Shown here: in pieces, positions 8,703 to 16,927 of the stretch | Position numbering within the stretch: position 1 is the stretch's first letter | How the letters are laid out: each line of letters begins with the position of its first letter | Assembly: GCA_035544955.1 (NCBI GenBank) | Contig: DASZZN010000018.1 | Span: 81,226 to 145,225 of the forward strand | DNA from: Candidatus Dormiibacterota bacterium | GTDB taxonomy: Bacteria; Chloroflexota; Dormibacteria; CF-121 | Length of the DNA: 64,000 bases | Reading direction: 5' to 3' | Translations under genes and position numbers: made by a program | The notes under the pieces: generated by a model | Database searches by the model: none | What the model was told of the DNA's origin: nothing | The model's input: the letters and a program-made list of their open reading frames with translations, nothing else

Positions 8703-9178
8703 TCGATCGACGCATGGAGAGGGCTTGCGCTCGAGGCAAGCCCTCTTCTCGCTCGCAGATGTCGCTGCTCGCCGACGGCGTAGGCCTCGCGTAGCCACTG
8801 GCTGACCCGATCGTCGAGTTGATCCGGCGTTTCGATCCGGAACTGGTGGACATGGTTTCCGGGCGAGATCGTCTGGATGGCGCGAAAGCGCGGGTCTTCC
8901 AAGCGGCGGGCGAGGACCACGTGGCCGTCGAGCCACCGTCGCTTGAGCATCACGGCCGCGAAGCTCATTCGAACCTGGAACGCAATCCGGGTCTTTTCCG
9001 GGACAACGGTCACCGGCCCGCAGCTTCGCACCATCGTCGCGAAGCGTCGGTAGAGCGCGACCACCTCGGGCGATTTCCCGGCGAGATGCTCGGTCAAGGT
9101 ACGGCGAGCGCAAGTGTGCGATTGATTGCGGTTGGCGAAGCGTCGACCGCAGCGCGGACACCGCCAGAGCGACCGCAT
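8699..9178 (-). CDS. DUF5655 domain protein with N-terminal zinc ribbon
   Basis: A 159-residue protein. The N-terminus reads LWRCPRCGRRFANRNQSHTC, a zinc-ribbon-like set of cysteines followed by a DUF5655-type domain containing PEKTRIAFQVRMSF and a C-terminal WLREAYAVG motif. This family is small, cytoplasmic and of unknown function. The frame is open further upstream into the RidA gene, but that extension is low-complexity Arg/Gly-rich shadow; the ATG at 9178 gives the usual family N-terminus. Its stop overlaps the CHRD stop by four bases, and it follows the RidA-like gene by 8 bp in the same direction. Confidence 0.8.
   Translation of the reverse strand: MRSLWRCPRCGRRFANRNQSHTCARRTLTEHLAGKSPEVVALYRRFATMVRSCGPVTVVPEKTRIAFQVRMSFAAVMLKRRWLDGHVVLARRLEDPRFRAIQTISPGNHVHQFRIETPDQLDDRVSQWLREAYAVGEQRHLRARRGLASSASPLHASID
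8718..8750 (+). terminator. Intrinsic terminator-like hairpin after the CHRD gene
   Basis: An 11-bp perfect stem (AGAGGGCTTGC paired with GCAAGCCCTCT) with a 7-nt loop starts 15 bp after the CHRD stop and is followed by TCTC. It lies inside the 3' end of the convergent DUF5655 gene, so the same bases both encode that protein's C-terminus and can stop plus-strand transcription. Confidence 0.6.
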
Positions 9179-9186
9179 GGACGGGC

Positions 9187-9603
9187 TCAGGCGGTGACGG
9201 CGATCCCAATCAGCTCGACCATGGCCTTGGGATCGAAGAGCCGGCGGACCTCGAGTAGCGCCATCGCCGGGTAGTGGCGGCCGAAATGCCGCCGATAGGC
9301 TTGCCCGATTTCCTTCGACTGGCGCCGGTATTCGTCGACGTCCGTCACGAAGATCTGCAGGCTGACCAGGTCCTTCGGACGAGCGCCGGCCCCCTCCAGG
9401 GCCAGCACGACGTTGCCGGCGGCCACGTCGAATTGCTCGGCCATCGTGCCGGCCACGAGACTCCCGTCGGGCCGCTGTGCTGTCTGCCCAGCCAGGTAGA
9501 CGGTGCGGCCGGTCTGGGCTACCACCGCGTGAGAGAAACCCATCGGAGGCGGGAGGGTTTCCGGATTGCGGATCTCGTGGGGGCTCTCTATCGGCCGGTC
9601 CAA
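9187..9603 (-). CDS. RidA-family protein without the catalytic arginine
   Basis: A 138-residue Rid/YjgF-family protein. Archetypal RidA hydrolyses reactive enamine/imine intermediates to ketoacids and ammonia using an Arg in the PAR-(S)C motif. Here the equivalent segment is HYPAMALLEVRRL (residues 110-121), with Met114 where Arg is expected, so it belongs to one of the Rid subgroups without proven deaminase activity. The N-terminal NPETLPPPMGFSHAV and YLAGQTA segments fit the family. It overlaps the 3' end of the upstream enoyl-CoA hydratase gene by 16 bp and is surely co-transcribed. A role with an enamine or ring-cleavage product is possible. Confidence 0.9.
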   Translation of the reverse strand: MDRPIESPHEIRNPETLPPPMGFSHAVVAQTGRTVYLAGQTAQRPDGSLVAGTMAEQFDVAAGNVVLALEGAGARPKDLVSLQIFVTDVDEYRRQSKEIGQAYRRHFGRHYPAMALLEVRRLFDPKAMVELIGIAVTA

Positions 9604-10421
9604 TTCGGTTGCCGCCCTTCGCGGAATGCCGCGTAAAACTCCGCATGGTCGACGCTCTTCATCAGCAGCGCCTGGGTCATGCTGTCCAGCTCGAGCGCGG
9701 CGCCGAGGTTCATGTCCAGTTGTTTCGAGATCAGCATCTTGGTCGCGGCGTAGGCCAGCGCCGGGCCTTGCGCGAGCCTCCGGGCCACCTCGGTCGTGGC
9801 CGCGCTGAGCTCGCTATCGTCCACCACGGCGTTGGCGAGCCCGACGGCGAGGGCCCGGTCGGCGGTCACCTGCTCGCCGAGTAAGAGCAGCTCGCTGGCG
9901 CGGCCCAGGCCGATCAACCGCGGGAGCAGGTAGGCGGAGCCCATGTCGCCACCCGATAGCCCGACTCTCGTAAACAGAAACGAGAACGTGGCCGAGCGGG
10001 CGAGGAGGCGAAGGTCGGCGGCGAGCGCGATCACCGCGCCGGCCCCGGCCGCGACCCCGTTGACCGAGGCGATGATCGGAAGCGGGCAGTCGCGCATTCG
10101 CTGGGTGACGGTTCCGGTCATGCGGGTGAAGGCCAGTAAGTCGCGCGGATCCAGCTTCTGGAGCTCGCCGATGATCTCGGTGACGTCGCCACCGGAGCTG
10201 AAACCGCGGCCCGTGCCGGTGATGACCAGCACCCGGACGTCCTCGCGCTGCGGGAGATCGGTCAGCAGGTCGCGGAGATCCGCATAGACCTCGAAGGTCA
10301 GAGCATTCAGTTTCTGCGGACGGTCGAAGGTGAGCGTGGCGATCCCGTCGTCGACGGCGAAGCCGAAGTGGTTCCACGATTGTGGCGGGGCCGCCGACCC
10401 ACGGAACGCTGTCATCCGCAA
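9588..10421 (-). CDS. Enoyl-CoA hydratase/isomerase family protein (crotonase fold)
   Basis: A 277-residue crotonase-superfamily protein. Oxyanion-hole segments are visible: FSSGGDVTE (about residue 75) and GVAAGAGAVIALAADLRL (about 125). A conserved RVGLSGGDMGSAYLLPRLIGLG block follows. It acts on a CoA thioester, probably hydrating or isomerising an enoyl-CoA. TTG at 10421 is preferred because GGAGGAG sits 11 nt upstream; an in-frame ATG at 10415 is the alternative. It shares a 35-bp region with the divergent luciferase-like gene. Together with RidA and the monooxygenase/OYE gene it looks like part of an aromatic-CoA or beta-oxidation pathway. Confidence 0.92.
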   Translation of the reverse strand: MRMTAFRGSAAPPQSWNHFGFAVDDGIATLTFDRPQKLNALTFEVYADLRDLLTDLPQREDVRVLVITGTGRGFSSGGDVTEIIGELQKLDPRDLLAFTRMTGTVTQRMRDCPLPIIASVNGVAAGAGAVIALAADLRLLARSATFSFLFTRVGLSGGDMGSAYLLPRLIGLGRASELLLLGEQVTADRALAVGLANAVVDDSELSAATTEVARRLAQGPALAYAATKMLISKQLDMNLGAALELDSMTQALLMKSVDHAEFYAAFREGRQPNWTGR

Positions 10422-10432
10422 AAACTTATCAT

Positions 10433-10446
10433 CTCCTCCGAAGGAG
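10433..10446. promoter_or_regulatory. Two divergent Shine-Dalgarno sequences in one imperfect inverted repeat
   Basis: CTCCTCCGAAGGAG carries GGAGGAG on the minus strand for the gene starting at 10421 and AAGGAG on the plus strand for the gene starting at 10457. Only 35 bp separate the two start codons, so the promoters of both genes must lie within or overlap each other's coding sequence. Confidence 0.7.
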
Positions 10447-10456
10447 CGACGGATAC

Positions 10457-11296
10457 ATGAACATCGGGGTCGGCCTGCCGACCTCCACGTCGGGAATCGG
10501 CGCCGAGCTCCTCTTCGAGTGGGCGAAGCGGGCGGACGCCGGTCCGTTCAGCACTCTGGGGGTGGTGGACCGCGTCGCCTACCAGAACTACGAGCCCTTC
10601 ACCGCGCTGGCGGCAGCGGCTGCGGTAACCAGTCGAGTCCGGCTGGCCACCATGGTCGCGATCGCGCCGCTTCGTAATACGGCCATCCTCGCCAAGCAGG
10701 CCGCCTCGCTGGATGCGCTCTCGGGTGGGCGGCTCACCCTTGGCCTGGCGGTTGGTGCCCGCGGCGAGGATTACGCGGCCTCCGGCATCGACAGCCGCGG
10801 ACGTGGTCGCCGCTTTGGCGAGCAGTTGGAAGCCATCCGCGACATCTGGGAAGAGGGGAAGATCGGGCCAACGCCGAAGGCGCCCGGTCCCCGCATGCTG
10901 GTCGGCGGTTCCAGCGGCGAGGCGTTGGCCCGGATGGCGCGCTACGGAGATGGTTACATGCATGGAGGCGGACCGCCACGCGCTTTTGCCGGCGCCGCAG
11001 CCAAAGCGCTTACCGCCTGGTCCGATCTGGGCCGGCCGGGAAAGCCTCAGTTGTGGGGGATGGGTTATTTCGCGCTCGGCGATGGGACCGTGCAGGCCGG
11101 CGCCGAGTATCTCCGGCATTACTACGCCTTCACGGGACCGTTTGCCGAGAAGATCGCGGCGGGAAACCTGACATCGCCCGGCGCCATCGCCGACTTCATC
11201 CGGGGTTACGAAGACGCGGGCTGCGATGAGCTGGTGCTGTTCCCCACGGTGTTCAACCTCGAGCAGATCGAGCGCCTGGCCGAGGTGATCCGCTAG
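10457..11296 (+). CDS. Luciferase-like flavin-dependent oxidoreductase (LLM family)
   Basis: A 279-residue TIM-barrel oxidoreductase of the bacterial luciferase / F420-dependent (LLM) superfamily. Family features seen are the N-terminal MNIGVGLPTS strand, TSRVRLATMVAIAPLRNTAILAKQAASLDALSGGRLTLGLAVG (about residues 60-100), and MLVGGSSGEALARMARYGDGY (about 150-170). The flavin may be FMN or F420; the sequence does not decide. ATG 10457 has AAGGAG 10 nt upstream; a longer open frame exists upstream but overlaps the divergent hydratase. The downstream monooxygenase gene begins 2 bp after its stop, so the two are probably coupled. Confidence 0.9.
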   Translation: MNIGVGLPTSTSGIGAELLFEWAKRADAGPFSTLGVVDRVAYQNYEPFTALAAAAAVTSRVRLATMVAIAPLRNTAILAKQAASLDALSGGRLTLGLAVGARGEDYAASGIDSRGRGRRFGEQLEAIRDIWEEGKIGPTPKAPGPRMLVGGSSGEALARMARYGDGYMHGGGPPRAFAGAAAKALTAWSDLGRPGKPQLWGMGYFALGDGTVQAGAEYLRHYYAFTGPFAEKIAAGNLTSPGAIADFIRGYEDAGCDELVLFPTVFNLEQIERLAEVIR

Positions 11297-11298
11297 CG

Positions 11299-13389
11299 GT
11301 GCGCTACGCCGTTCTCGGCGGCGGACCCTCAGGACTTTACTTCGCGCTGCTGGCGAAAAAGGCCAACCCGAGCGACGAGGTCCTGGTGGTGGAGCGCAAT
11401 CCACCCGACGCCACCTTCGGGTGGGGAGTGGTCTTTTCCGAGGAAACGCTTGGAGCGCTACGGGATGCCGACTACGAGACCTATACCGAGATCGGCGAGA
11501 ACTTCGCTCGCTGGAATGCGATTGATATCTATTACCAGGACACGAAGGTCCGTTCACGCGGGCATGTCTTTACCGGGATCTCGCGCAAGGTGCTGCTCAA
11601 TATCCTTCAGCGGCGCTGCCGGGCGCTCGGGGTACGGCTCGAGTTCGAGCACGAGGTCCGCGATCTCGGCGAGTTCGAGGGCGCCGATCTCATCGTCGGC
11701 GCGGATGGCATCAATGGCCTCGTTCGCCGGACCTACGCGGAGTTCTTCAAGGCACAACTTGCCGTGCATCCGACGAAATACGTGTGGTTTGGAAGCGATC
11801 TTCCGCTCGACGCCTTCACCTTCATCTTCCGTCGCAACCATCACGGCCTGTTCCAGGTCCACGCCTATCCCTTCGATGCCCGCACCTGCACCTTCATCGT
11901 GGAGTGCCCGGAGGAAGCCTGGCGCCGTGCCGGCCTGGAATCGGCGAGTGAGGCCGACAGCATCGCCTACTGCGAAGCCCTTTTCCAACCGGAGCTCCAT
12001 GGGCGGCGTCTGATGTCGAACCGCTCGCTCTGGGTCAACTTCGCCACGCTGCGCCAGGAAAGCTGGCACCACGGCAACGTCGTGCTGCTCGGTGACGCCG
12101 CCCACACCGCTCACTTTTCTATCGGGTCCGGCACCAAGCTGGCGATGGAGGACAGCATTGCGCTGGTTGATGCGTTGCGCCGGCATCGCGACCCCGCCGC
12201 GGCCCTCAACGACTACGAGATGGAGCGCCAGCCGGTGGTCGAGCGGTTCCAGGAGGCCGCGCTCGAAAGTTCCAGCTATTTCGAGCATGTCTCGCGCTAT
12301 ACGCGCTTCGACCCACGGCAGTTCGCCTTCAACCTGCTGACTCGTAGTCGGCGGATTACCTACATCAACCTGACACAGCGCGACCCGGAGCTGGTGCGCA
12401 CCGTGGATTCCTGGTTCGCCGCCGCCGCGAGCGGGTCGCCAGACGGTGCTTTCCGGCTGAGCCCGCCCCCAATGTTCACACCGTTCCGCATCGGAGAACT
12501 GACCATCCCCAATCGTGTGGCGGTCGCCGCGGGGTCGGACCTCGAGGCAGCCGCTCGCCTGGGGGCGGGCCTGGTGATCACCGAGTTCGTGAGCGTGACC
12601 GAGGACGGCCGCATCACACCTGAGACGCCGCTGATCGACCGGGCCCAGCAGGACAATCTGCGATCGGCGGTCGAGCGGATACACCAGGCCGGTAGTCGCG
12701 TAGCGCTACAGCTCGGTCATGCCGGCCGCCGGGGCTCGATGCGGCCACGCTCGCAGGGTGTCGACCGGCCGCTACGTCACGGCGGGTGGCGACTGATGGC
12801 GGCCTCGCCCATCGCGTACACGCCTCACGCTGCGCTGCCGAAGGCGATGACGGGGCGCGACATCGAACATGTGGTGAAGGTCTTCGCCCTAGCGGCAAAG
12901 GTGGCAGCCGGCTGCGGTCTCGATGCATTGGAGCTGAACTTCGCGCAGGGATATCTCGTCGCCGGGTTCATCTCGCCGCTCACCAATCGGCGCAGCGACG
13001 AATACGGCGGTTCGCTCGAGAACCGCATGCGCTTTCCCATCCAGGTCCTCGACGCGGTCCGCGTGGCCTGGGAGCGCCCGCTTTTGATACGGATCTCAGC
13101 CAGCGACTGGGCCGATGGCGGGTTGACCCCGGATGAATCGGTTGAAATCGGTGCGATGCTGAAAGCCCATGGTGGCGACCTGGTCCACGCGGTGATGGGT
13201 CAAACCGTCTGGGAGAGCCGCCCCGACTACCGGCGCCTCTTCGCGGTCCCGGCCAGCGACCGCATCCGAAACGAGGCGGGCATCCCGACGATCGCTTCCG
13301 GCAACATCACGACCGCCGATGACGTCAACACCATTCTGGCAGCCGGTCGCGCCGACCTCTGCGTCCTGGAGCTGTCGGCTTCCGGGTAA
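11299..13389 (+). CDS. FAD monooxygenase / old-yellow-enzyme fusion (2-aminobenzoyl-CoA or salicylyl-CoA hydroxylase type), C-terminally short
   Basis: A 696-residue two-domain flavoprotein. Residues 1-385 form an aromatic-ring hydroxylase: dinucleotide motif GGGPSG at 7-12, VGADGINGLVRR near 135, and GDAAHTAHFSIGSG near 270. Residues 390-696 form an NADH:flavin oxidoreductase (OYE-like) barrel with LQLGHAGRRG and NRRSDEYGGSLENR. This fusion is known from 2-aminobenzoyl-CoA monooxygenase/reductase and from salicylyl-CoA 5-hydroxylases, which are usually about 765-780 residues. Here the protein stops after GRADLCVLELSASG, where homologues continue about 70 residues (GRADL-GRPHL...). Neither other frame restores that end. 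Start is GTG at 11299. Activity on anthraniloyl-CoA is inferred from the tryptophan genes nearby. Confidence 0.88.
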   Translation: MRYAVLGGGPSGLYFALLAKKANPSDEVLVVERNPPDATFGWGVVFSEETLGALRDADYETYTEIGENFARWNAIDIYYQDTKVRSRGHVFTGISRKVLLNILQRRCRALGVRLEFEHEVRDLGEFEGADLIVGADGINGLVRRTYAEFFKAQLAVHPTKYVWFGSDLPLDAFTFIFRRNHHGLFQVHAYPFDARTCTFIVECPEEAWRRAGLESASEADSIAYCEALFQPELHGRRLMSNRSLWVNFATLRQESWHHGNVVLLGDAAHTAHFSIGSGTKLAMEDSIALVDALRRHRDPAAALNDYEMERQPVVERFQEAALESSSYFEHVSRYTRFDPRQFAFNLLTRSRRITYINLTQRDPELVRTVDSWFAAAASGSPDGAFRLSPPPMFTPFRIGELTIPNRVAVAAGSDLEAAARLGAGLVITEFVSVTEDGRITPETPLIDRAQQDNLRSAVERIHQAGSRVALQLGHAGRRGSMRPRSQGVDRPLRHGGWRLMAASPIAYTPHAALPKAMTGRDIEHVVKVFALAAKVAAGCGLDALELNFAQGYLVAGFISPLTNRRSDEYGGSLENRMRFPIQVLDAVRVAWERPLLIRISASDWADGGLTPDESVEIGAMLKAHGGDLVHAVMGQTVWESRPDYRRLFAVPASDRIRNEAGIPTIASGNITTADDVNTILAAGRADLCVLELSASG

Positions 13390-13412
13390 CGTCGATCGAG
13401 GCGTCCCGGTGA

Positions 13413-13898
13413 CTAGACGGTCACGATGATCGTTCCGGTCATGCTCGGATGGATCCGGCAGTGGTACGCGAAGCTGCCCCTGGCCATGAACGTGAAGGCG
13501 AAACTCCGACCCGGTGCCAGATCTCCCGAATTGAAGAGGCCGCCGTTTGCGGTGACAGTGTGGGTGACCACATCACGATTCATGAACGTGACGCGGGTTC
13601 CCGCACGGACGCTGAGGCTGGACGGTGTGAACGCGAAACTCATGATGTTGACCACAGCGGCCATCATCGGAGGCGCTGTCGGTCGCGGCGTTGGAGCCGG
13701 CGTCGGCCGCGGTGTTGAAACCACCGGCTGCGGCGTCGGCGCCGGCGTGTCGACGGGTGTCGGCGAAGCGGTCGGCGACGGCGTTGAGCTCGCGGCTGCC
13801 GCGGATAGAGATGGTGGCGGAGAAGATTGGCTCGTCGCCTGCGTGCCGCAGGCTGTGAGCACGCATACCGCGACGATTGCCAATAGCTTTGGTTCCAT
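13413..13898 (-). CDS. Cupredoxin-domain lipoprotein (plastocyanin-like)
   Basis: A 161-residue lipoprotein. The signal peptide ends in VLTAC (Cys17, lipidation site). It is followed by a long Pro/Thr/Ser linker (about residues 20-78) that spaces the domain from the membrane. The C-terminal cupredoxin domain (about 80-161) has the type-1 copper ligands His in VVTHTV and Cys, His and Met in YHCRIHPSM. It should be a membrane-tethered electron carrier on the outside of the cell. The ATG at 13898 has GGAGG 5 nt upstream. It converges with the monooxygenase gene and is divergent from adenine deaminase. Confidence 0.9.
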   Translation of the reverse strand: MEPKLLAIVAVCVLTACGTQATSQSSPPPSLSAAAASSTPSPTASPTPVDTPAPTPQPVVSTPRPTPAPTPRPTAPPMMAAVVNIMSFAFTPSSLSVRAGTRVTFMNRDVVTHTVTANGGLFNSGDLAPGRSFAFTFMARGSFAYHCRIHPSMTGTIIVTV

Positions 13899-13954
13899 GG
13901 GCGCCTCCGTCGAGAAAATCAGTTGGAGGTTGATACCCGCGGACGTTACGACCG

Positions 13955-15375
<1,421 letters not shown>

Positions 15376-15383
<8 letters not shown>

Positions 15384-16203
15384 CGCGCCTAAGGGTAAGT
15401 CCGATAAAGCCGTGCGCGGGCTTTGGATCGCTGAAGACTCGAGTCGCGGGGTCCGCCTCGGAGACCTTCGAGGTGTCCCAAAGGCGGTTCTGCGCCTCGA
15501 AGGTGACCTCGGCCATCCCGCTGAATTGGTCGAGGAGGCGAATCCCCATTTCGTGCACCAGGTGCTGGATCGACATGCTGACGAACCCATCGAAGGTCGC
15601 GGTCACCGCATCGCGCACTGCCTCCGAGGCGATGTGGGCGGGGCCGTCCATGACGCCGTCTTCGGCGCGGCCGTAGCGCCAGTGCACATCGAGGTAGATG
15701 AAGAGCGGCCGGTCCGCGACTTCCGGCAAGGTCGTGTAGGCGTCGCGAGCAAAATCCTTGAAGGCGCTGCCCGTCAGCTTGACCAGCCGGAGGTTGCGCC
15801 GGCCGCAGCGGAGCGCACGCAGCCCGTCTCGTCCGATTTCCAGCTCCACTGACCCGTAATCATCCTCCAGTGGGCTCAGCAGTTTCGGGCTGTGTTTGGC
15901 AAAAGGAATCTCCTGGACGAAGAGGCGCAGCCATTGCATCTGCGGATAGGTCGTAAGGAGGCGGCGGCCGAGGAAGGCGGCGAAGCCCTCGTGGGTCGCG
16001 CCCGGGTACTCGAGCGCCATGGCATACACGAAGTTCTTCATGGTGTCGGTCGCGACCACCTCGCGGTTATCGCCCTCGGTGTAGGCCGGCAGGAAATTGT
16101 CGCCGAAGACGTCGATGCTGACCCGGCCGGCCAGCAGCCCACGGACCTGGTGCGTCCGGTAGAAGGAAACGTTGTGCTTGCCGTAGCGGATGTCGGCTTT
16201 CAC
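15376..16203 (-). CDS. Urate oxidase (uricase)
   Basis: A 275-residue cofactor-free uricase that oxidises urate to 5-hydroxyisourate. The family hallmarks are the N-terminal YGKHNVSFYR (catalytic Lys/Thr region), the VVATDTMKNFVYAMA block around residues 50-65 carrying the catalytic Thr, and the C-terminal region with SIQHLVHEMG. Length fits the usual 280-300. Start ATG overlaps the UraD stop by four bases (ATGA). With UraD and UraH immediately upstream in the same operon, the three-step urate to allantoin module is complete. Confidence 0.96.
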
Positions 16204-16622
16204 GAGCGCAACCGGTCCTCGGCGATGGCCACGATGGCGCGCAGGCCCTCCTCCATCTCTTCCTCGCGCGATCGGTGCAGACGCTCCTGCAGCACGTCGA
16301 CGATCTGACCCTTCGGGCGGCGATTGACGAAGACGACGAAGCGGAACCCGAAGCGCCGCTCGTAATCCGCGTTGAGTCGGTCTAGCTCTGGGACCGAACT
16401 GGCACCCTGCTCCTGGAGCGAACGGTGCGAGAGGTGGCGCGGGTCCGCGCCGATCCGTGGATGGGCATTGAGCGTTGCCACTTTTTCCGCCTCGGTCAGC
16501 GTCGGCACGATGGCGCGCATCCCTGCAATCACCTCCGCTGTCGAGTGATAGGGGCCGCCGGCACGAACTTTCTCGGCCAGTGGCGTCGACCCTTCGAGGG
16601 CTTCCTCGATCGTCGTCATCAC
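16200..16622 (-). CDS. uraD: OHCU decarboxylase
   Basis: A 140-residue 2-oxo-4-hydroxy-4-carboxy-5-ureidoimidazoline decarboxylase, which converts OHCU to (S)-allantoin. The catalytic His lies in NAHPRIG (about residue 53). The family segment LNADYERRFGFRFVVFVNRR carries the conserved Asn/Tyr and Phe residues (about 85-104). Length is close to the 160-170 typical, slightly short at the N-terminus. Two consecutive ATGs (16622 and 16619) are possible starts, the second overlapping the UraH stop as ATGA. Confidence 0.95.
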   Translation of the reverse strand: MMTTIEEALEGSTPLAEKVRAGGPYHSTAEVIAGMRAIVPTLTEAEKVATLNAHPRIGADPRHLSHRSLQEQGASSVPELDRLNADYERRFGFRFVVFVNRRPKGQIVDVLQERLHRSREEEMEEGLRAIVAIAEDRLRS

Positions 16623-16927
16623 GTCCCGCGGTAGGTCGTGCAGGAGTAGGGTGCGATCAGCAGCGGCACGTGGTAGTGTCGCCCTTCGCTGAGCTGGAGC
16701 TCGAGGGCGATCGTCTCGAAAAGGTGCGGGGTGGCGCCCCAGTAGGCGCCGACCTCAACCAGCAACCGGTATGACCCGGGATTGATCCCGCCGCCACTCA
16801 GGTCGGCGATCCGTCCCTCGCTATCGGTGGTGAGCGAGCGCGTACCCAGCGTCACGCGGACGCCCGCGGCCGGCTGTCCCGAGGCGACGTCGAGGACGTG
16901 GGTGGATACCGTCGCCAGCGCGCTCAC
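16619..16927 (-). CDS. uraH: 5-hydroxyisourate hydrolase (transthyretin-like)
   Basis: A 102-residue HIU hydrolase that opens 5-hydroxyisourate to OHCU. It shows the family N-terminus STHVLDVASGQPAAG with the catalytic His, and the HYHVPLLIAPYSCTTYRG C-terminus. The last residues are YRGT rather than the canonical YRGS, a conservative change. The start codon overlaps the xanthine dehydrogenase large-subunit stop by four bases, and it is followed directly by uraD. Confidence 0.95.
   Translation of the reverse strand: MSALATVSTHVLDVASGQPAAGVRVTLGTRSLTTDSEGRIADLSGGGINPGSYRLLVEVGAYWGATPHLFETIALELQLSEGRHYHVPLLIAPYSCTTYRGT

Noticed and set aside
9187..9646. N-terminal extension of the DUF5655 frame into the RidA gene
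   Set aside because: The extension is Arg/Gly-rich shadow with no homology; the zinc-ribbon N-terminus at 9178 is the normal family start.
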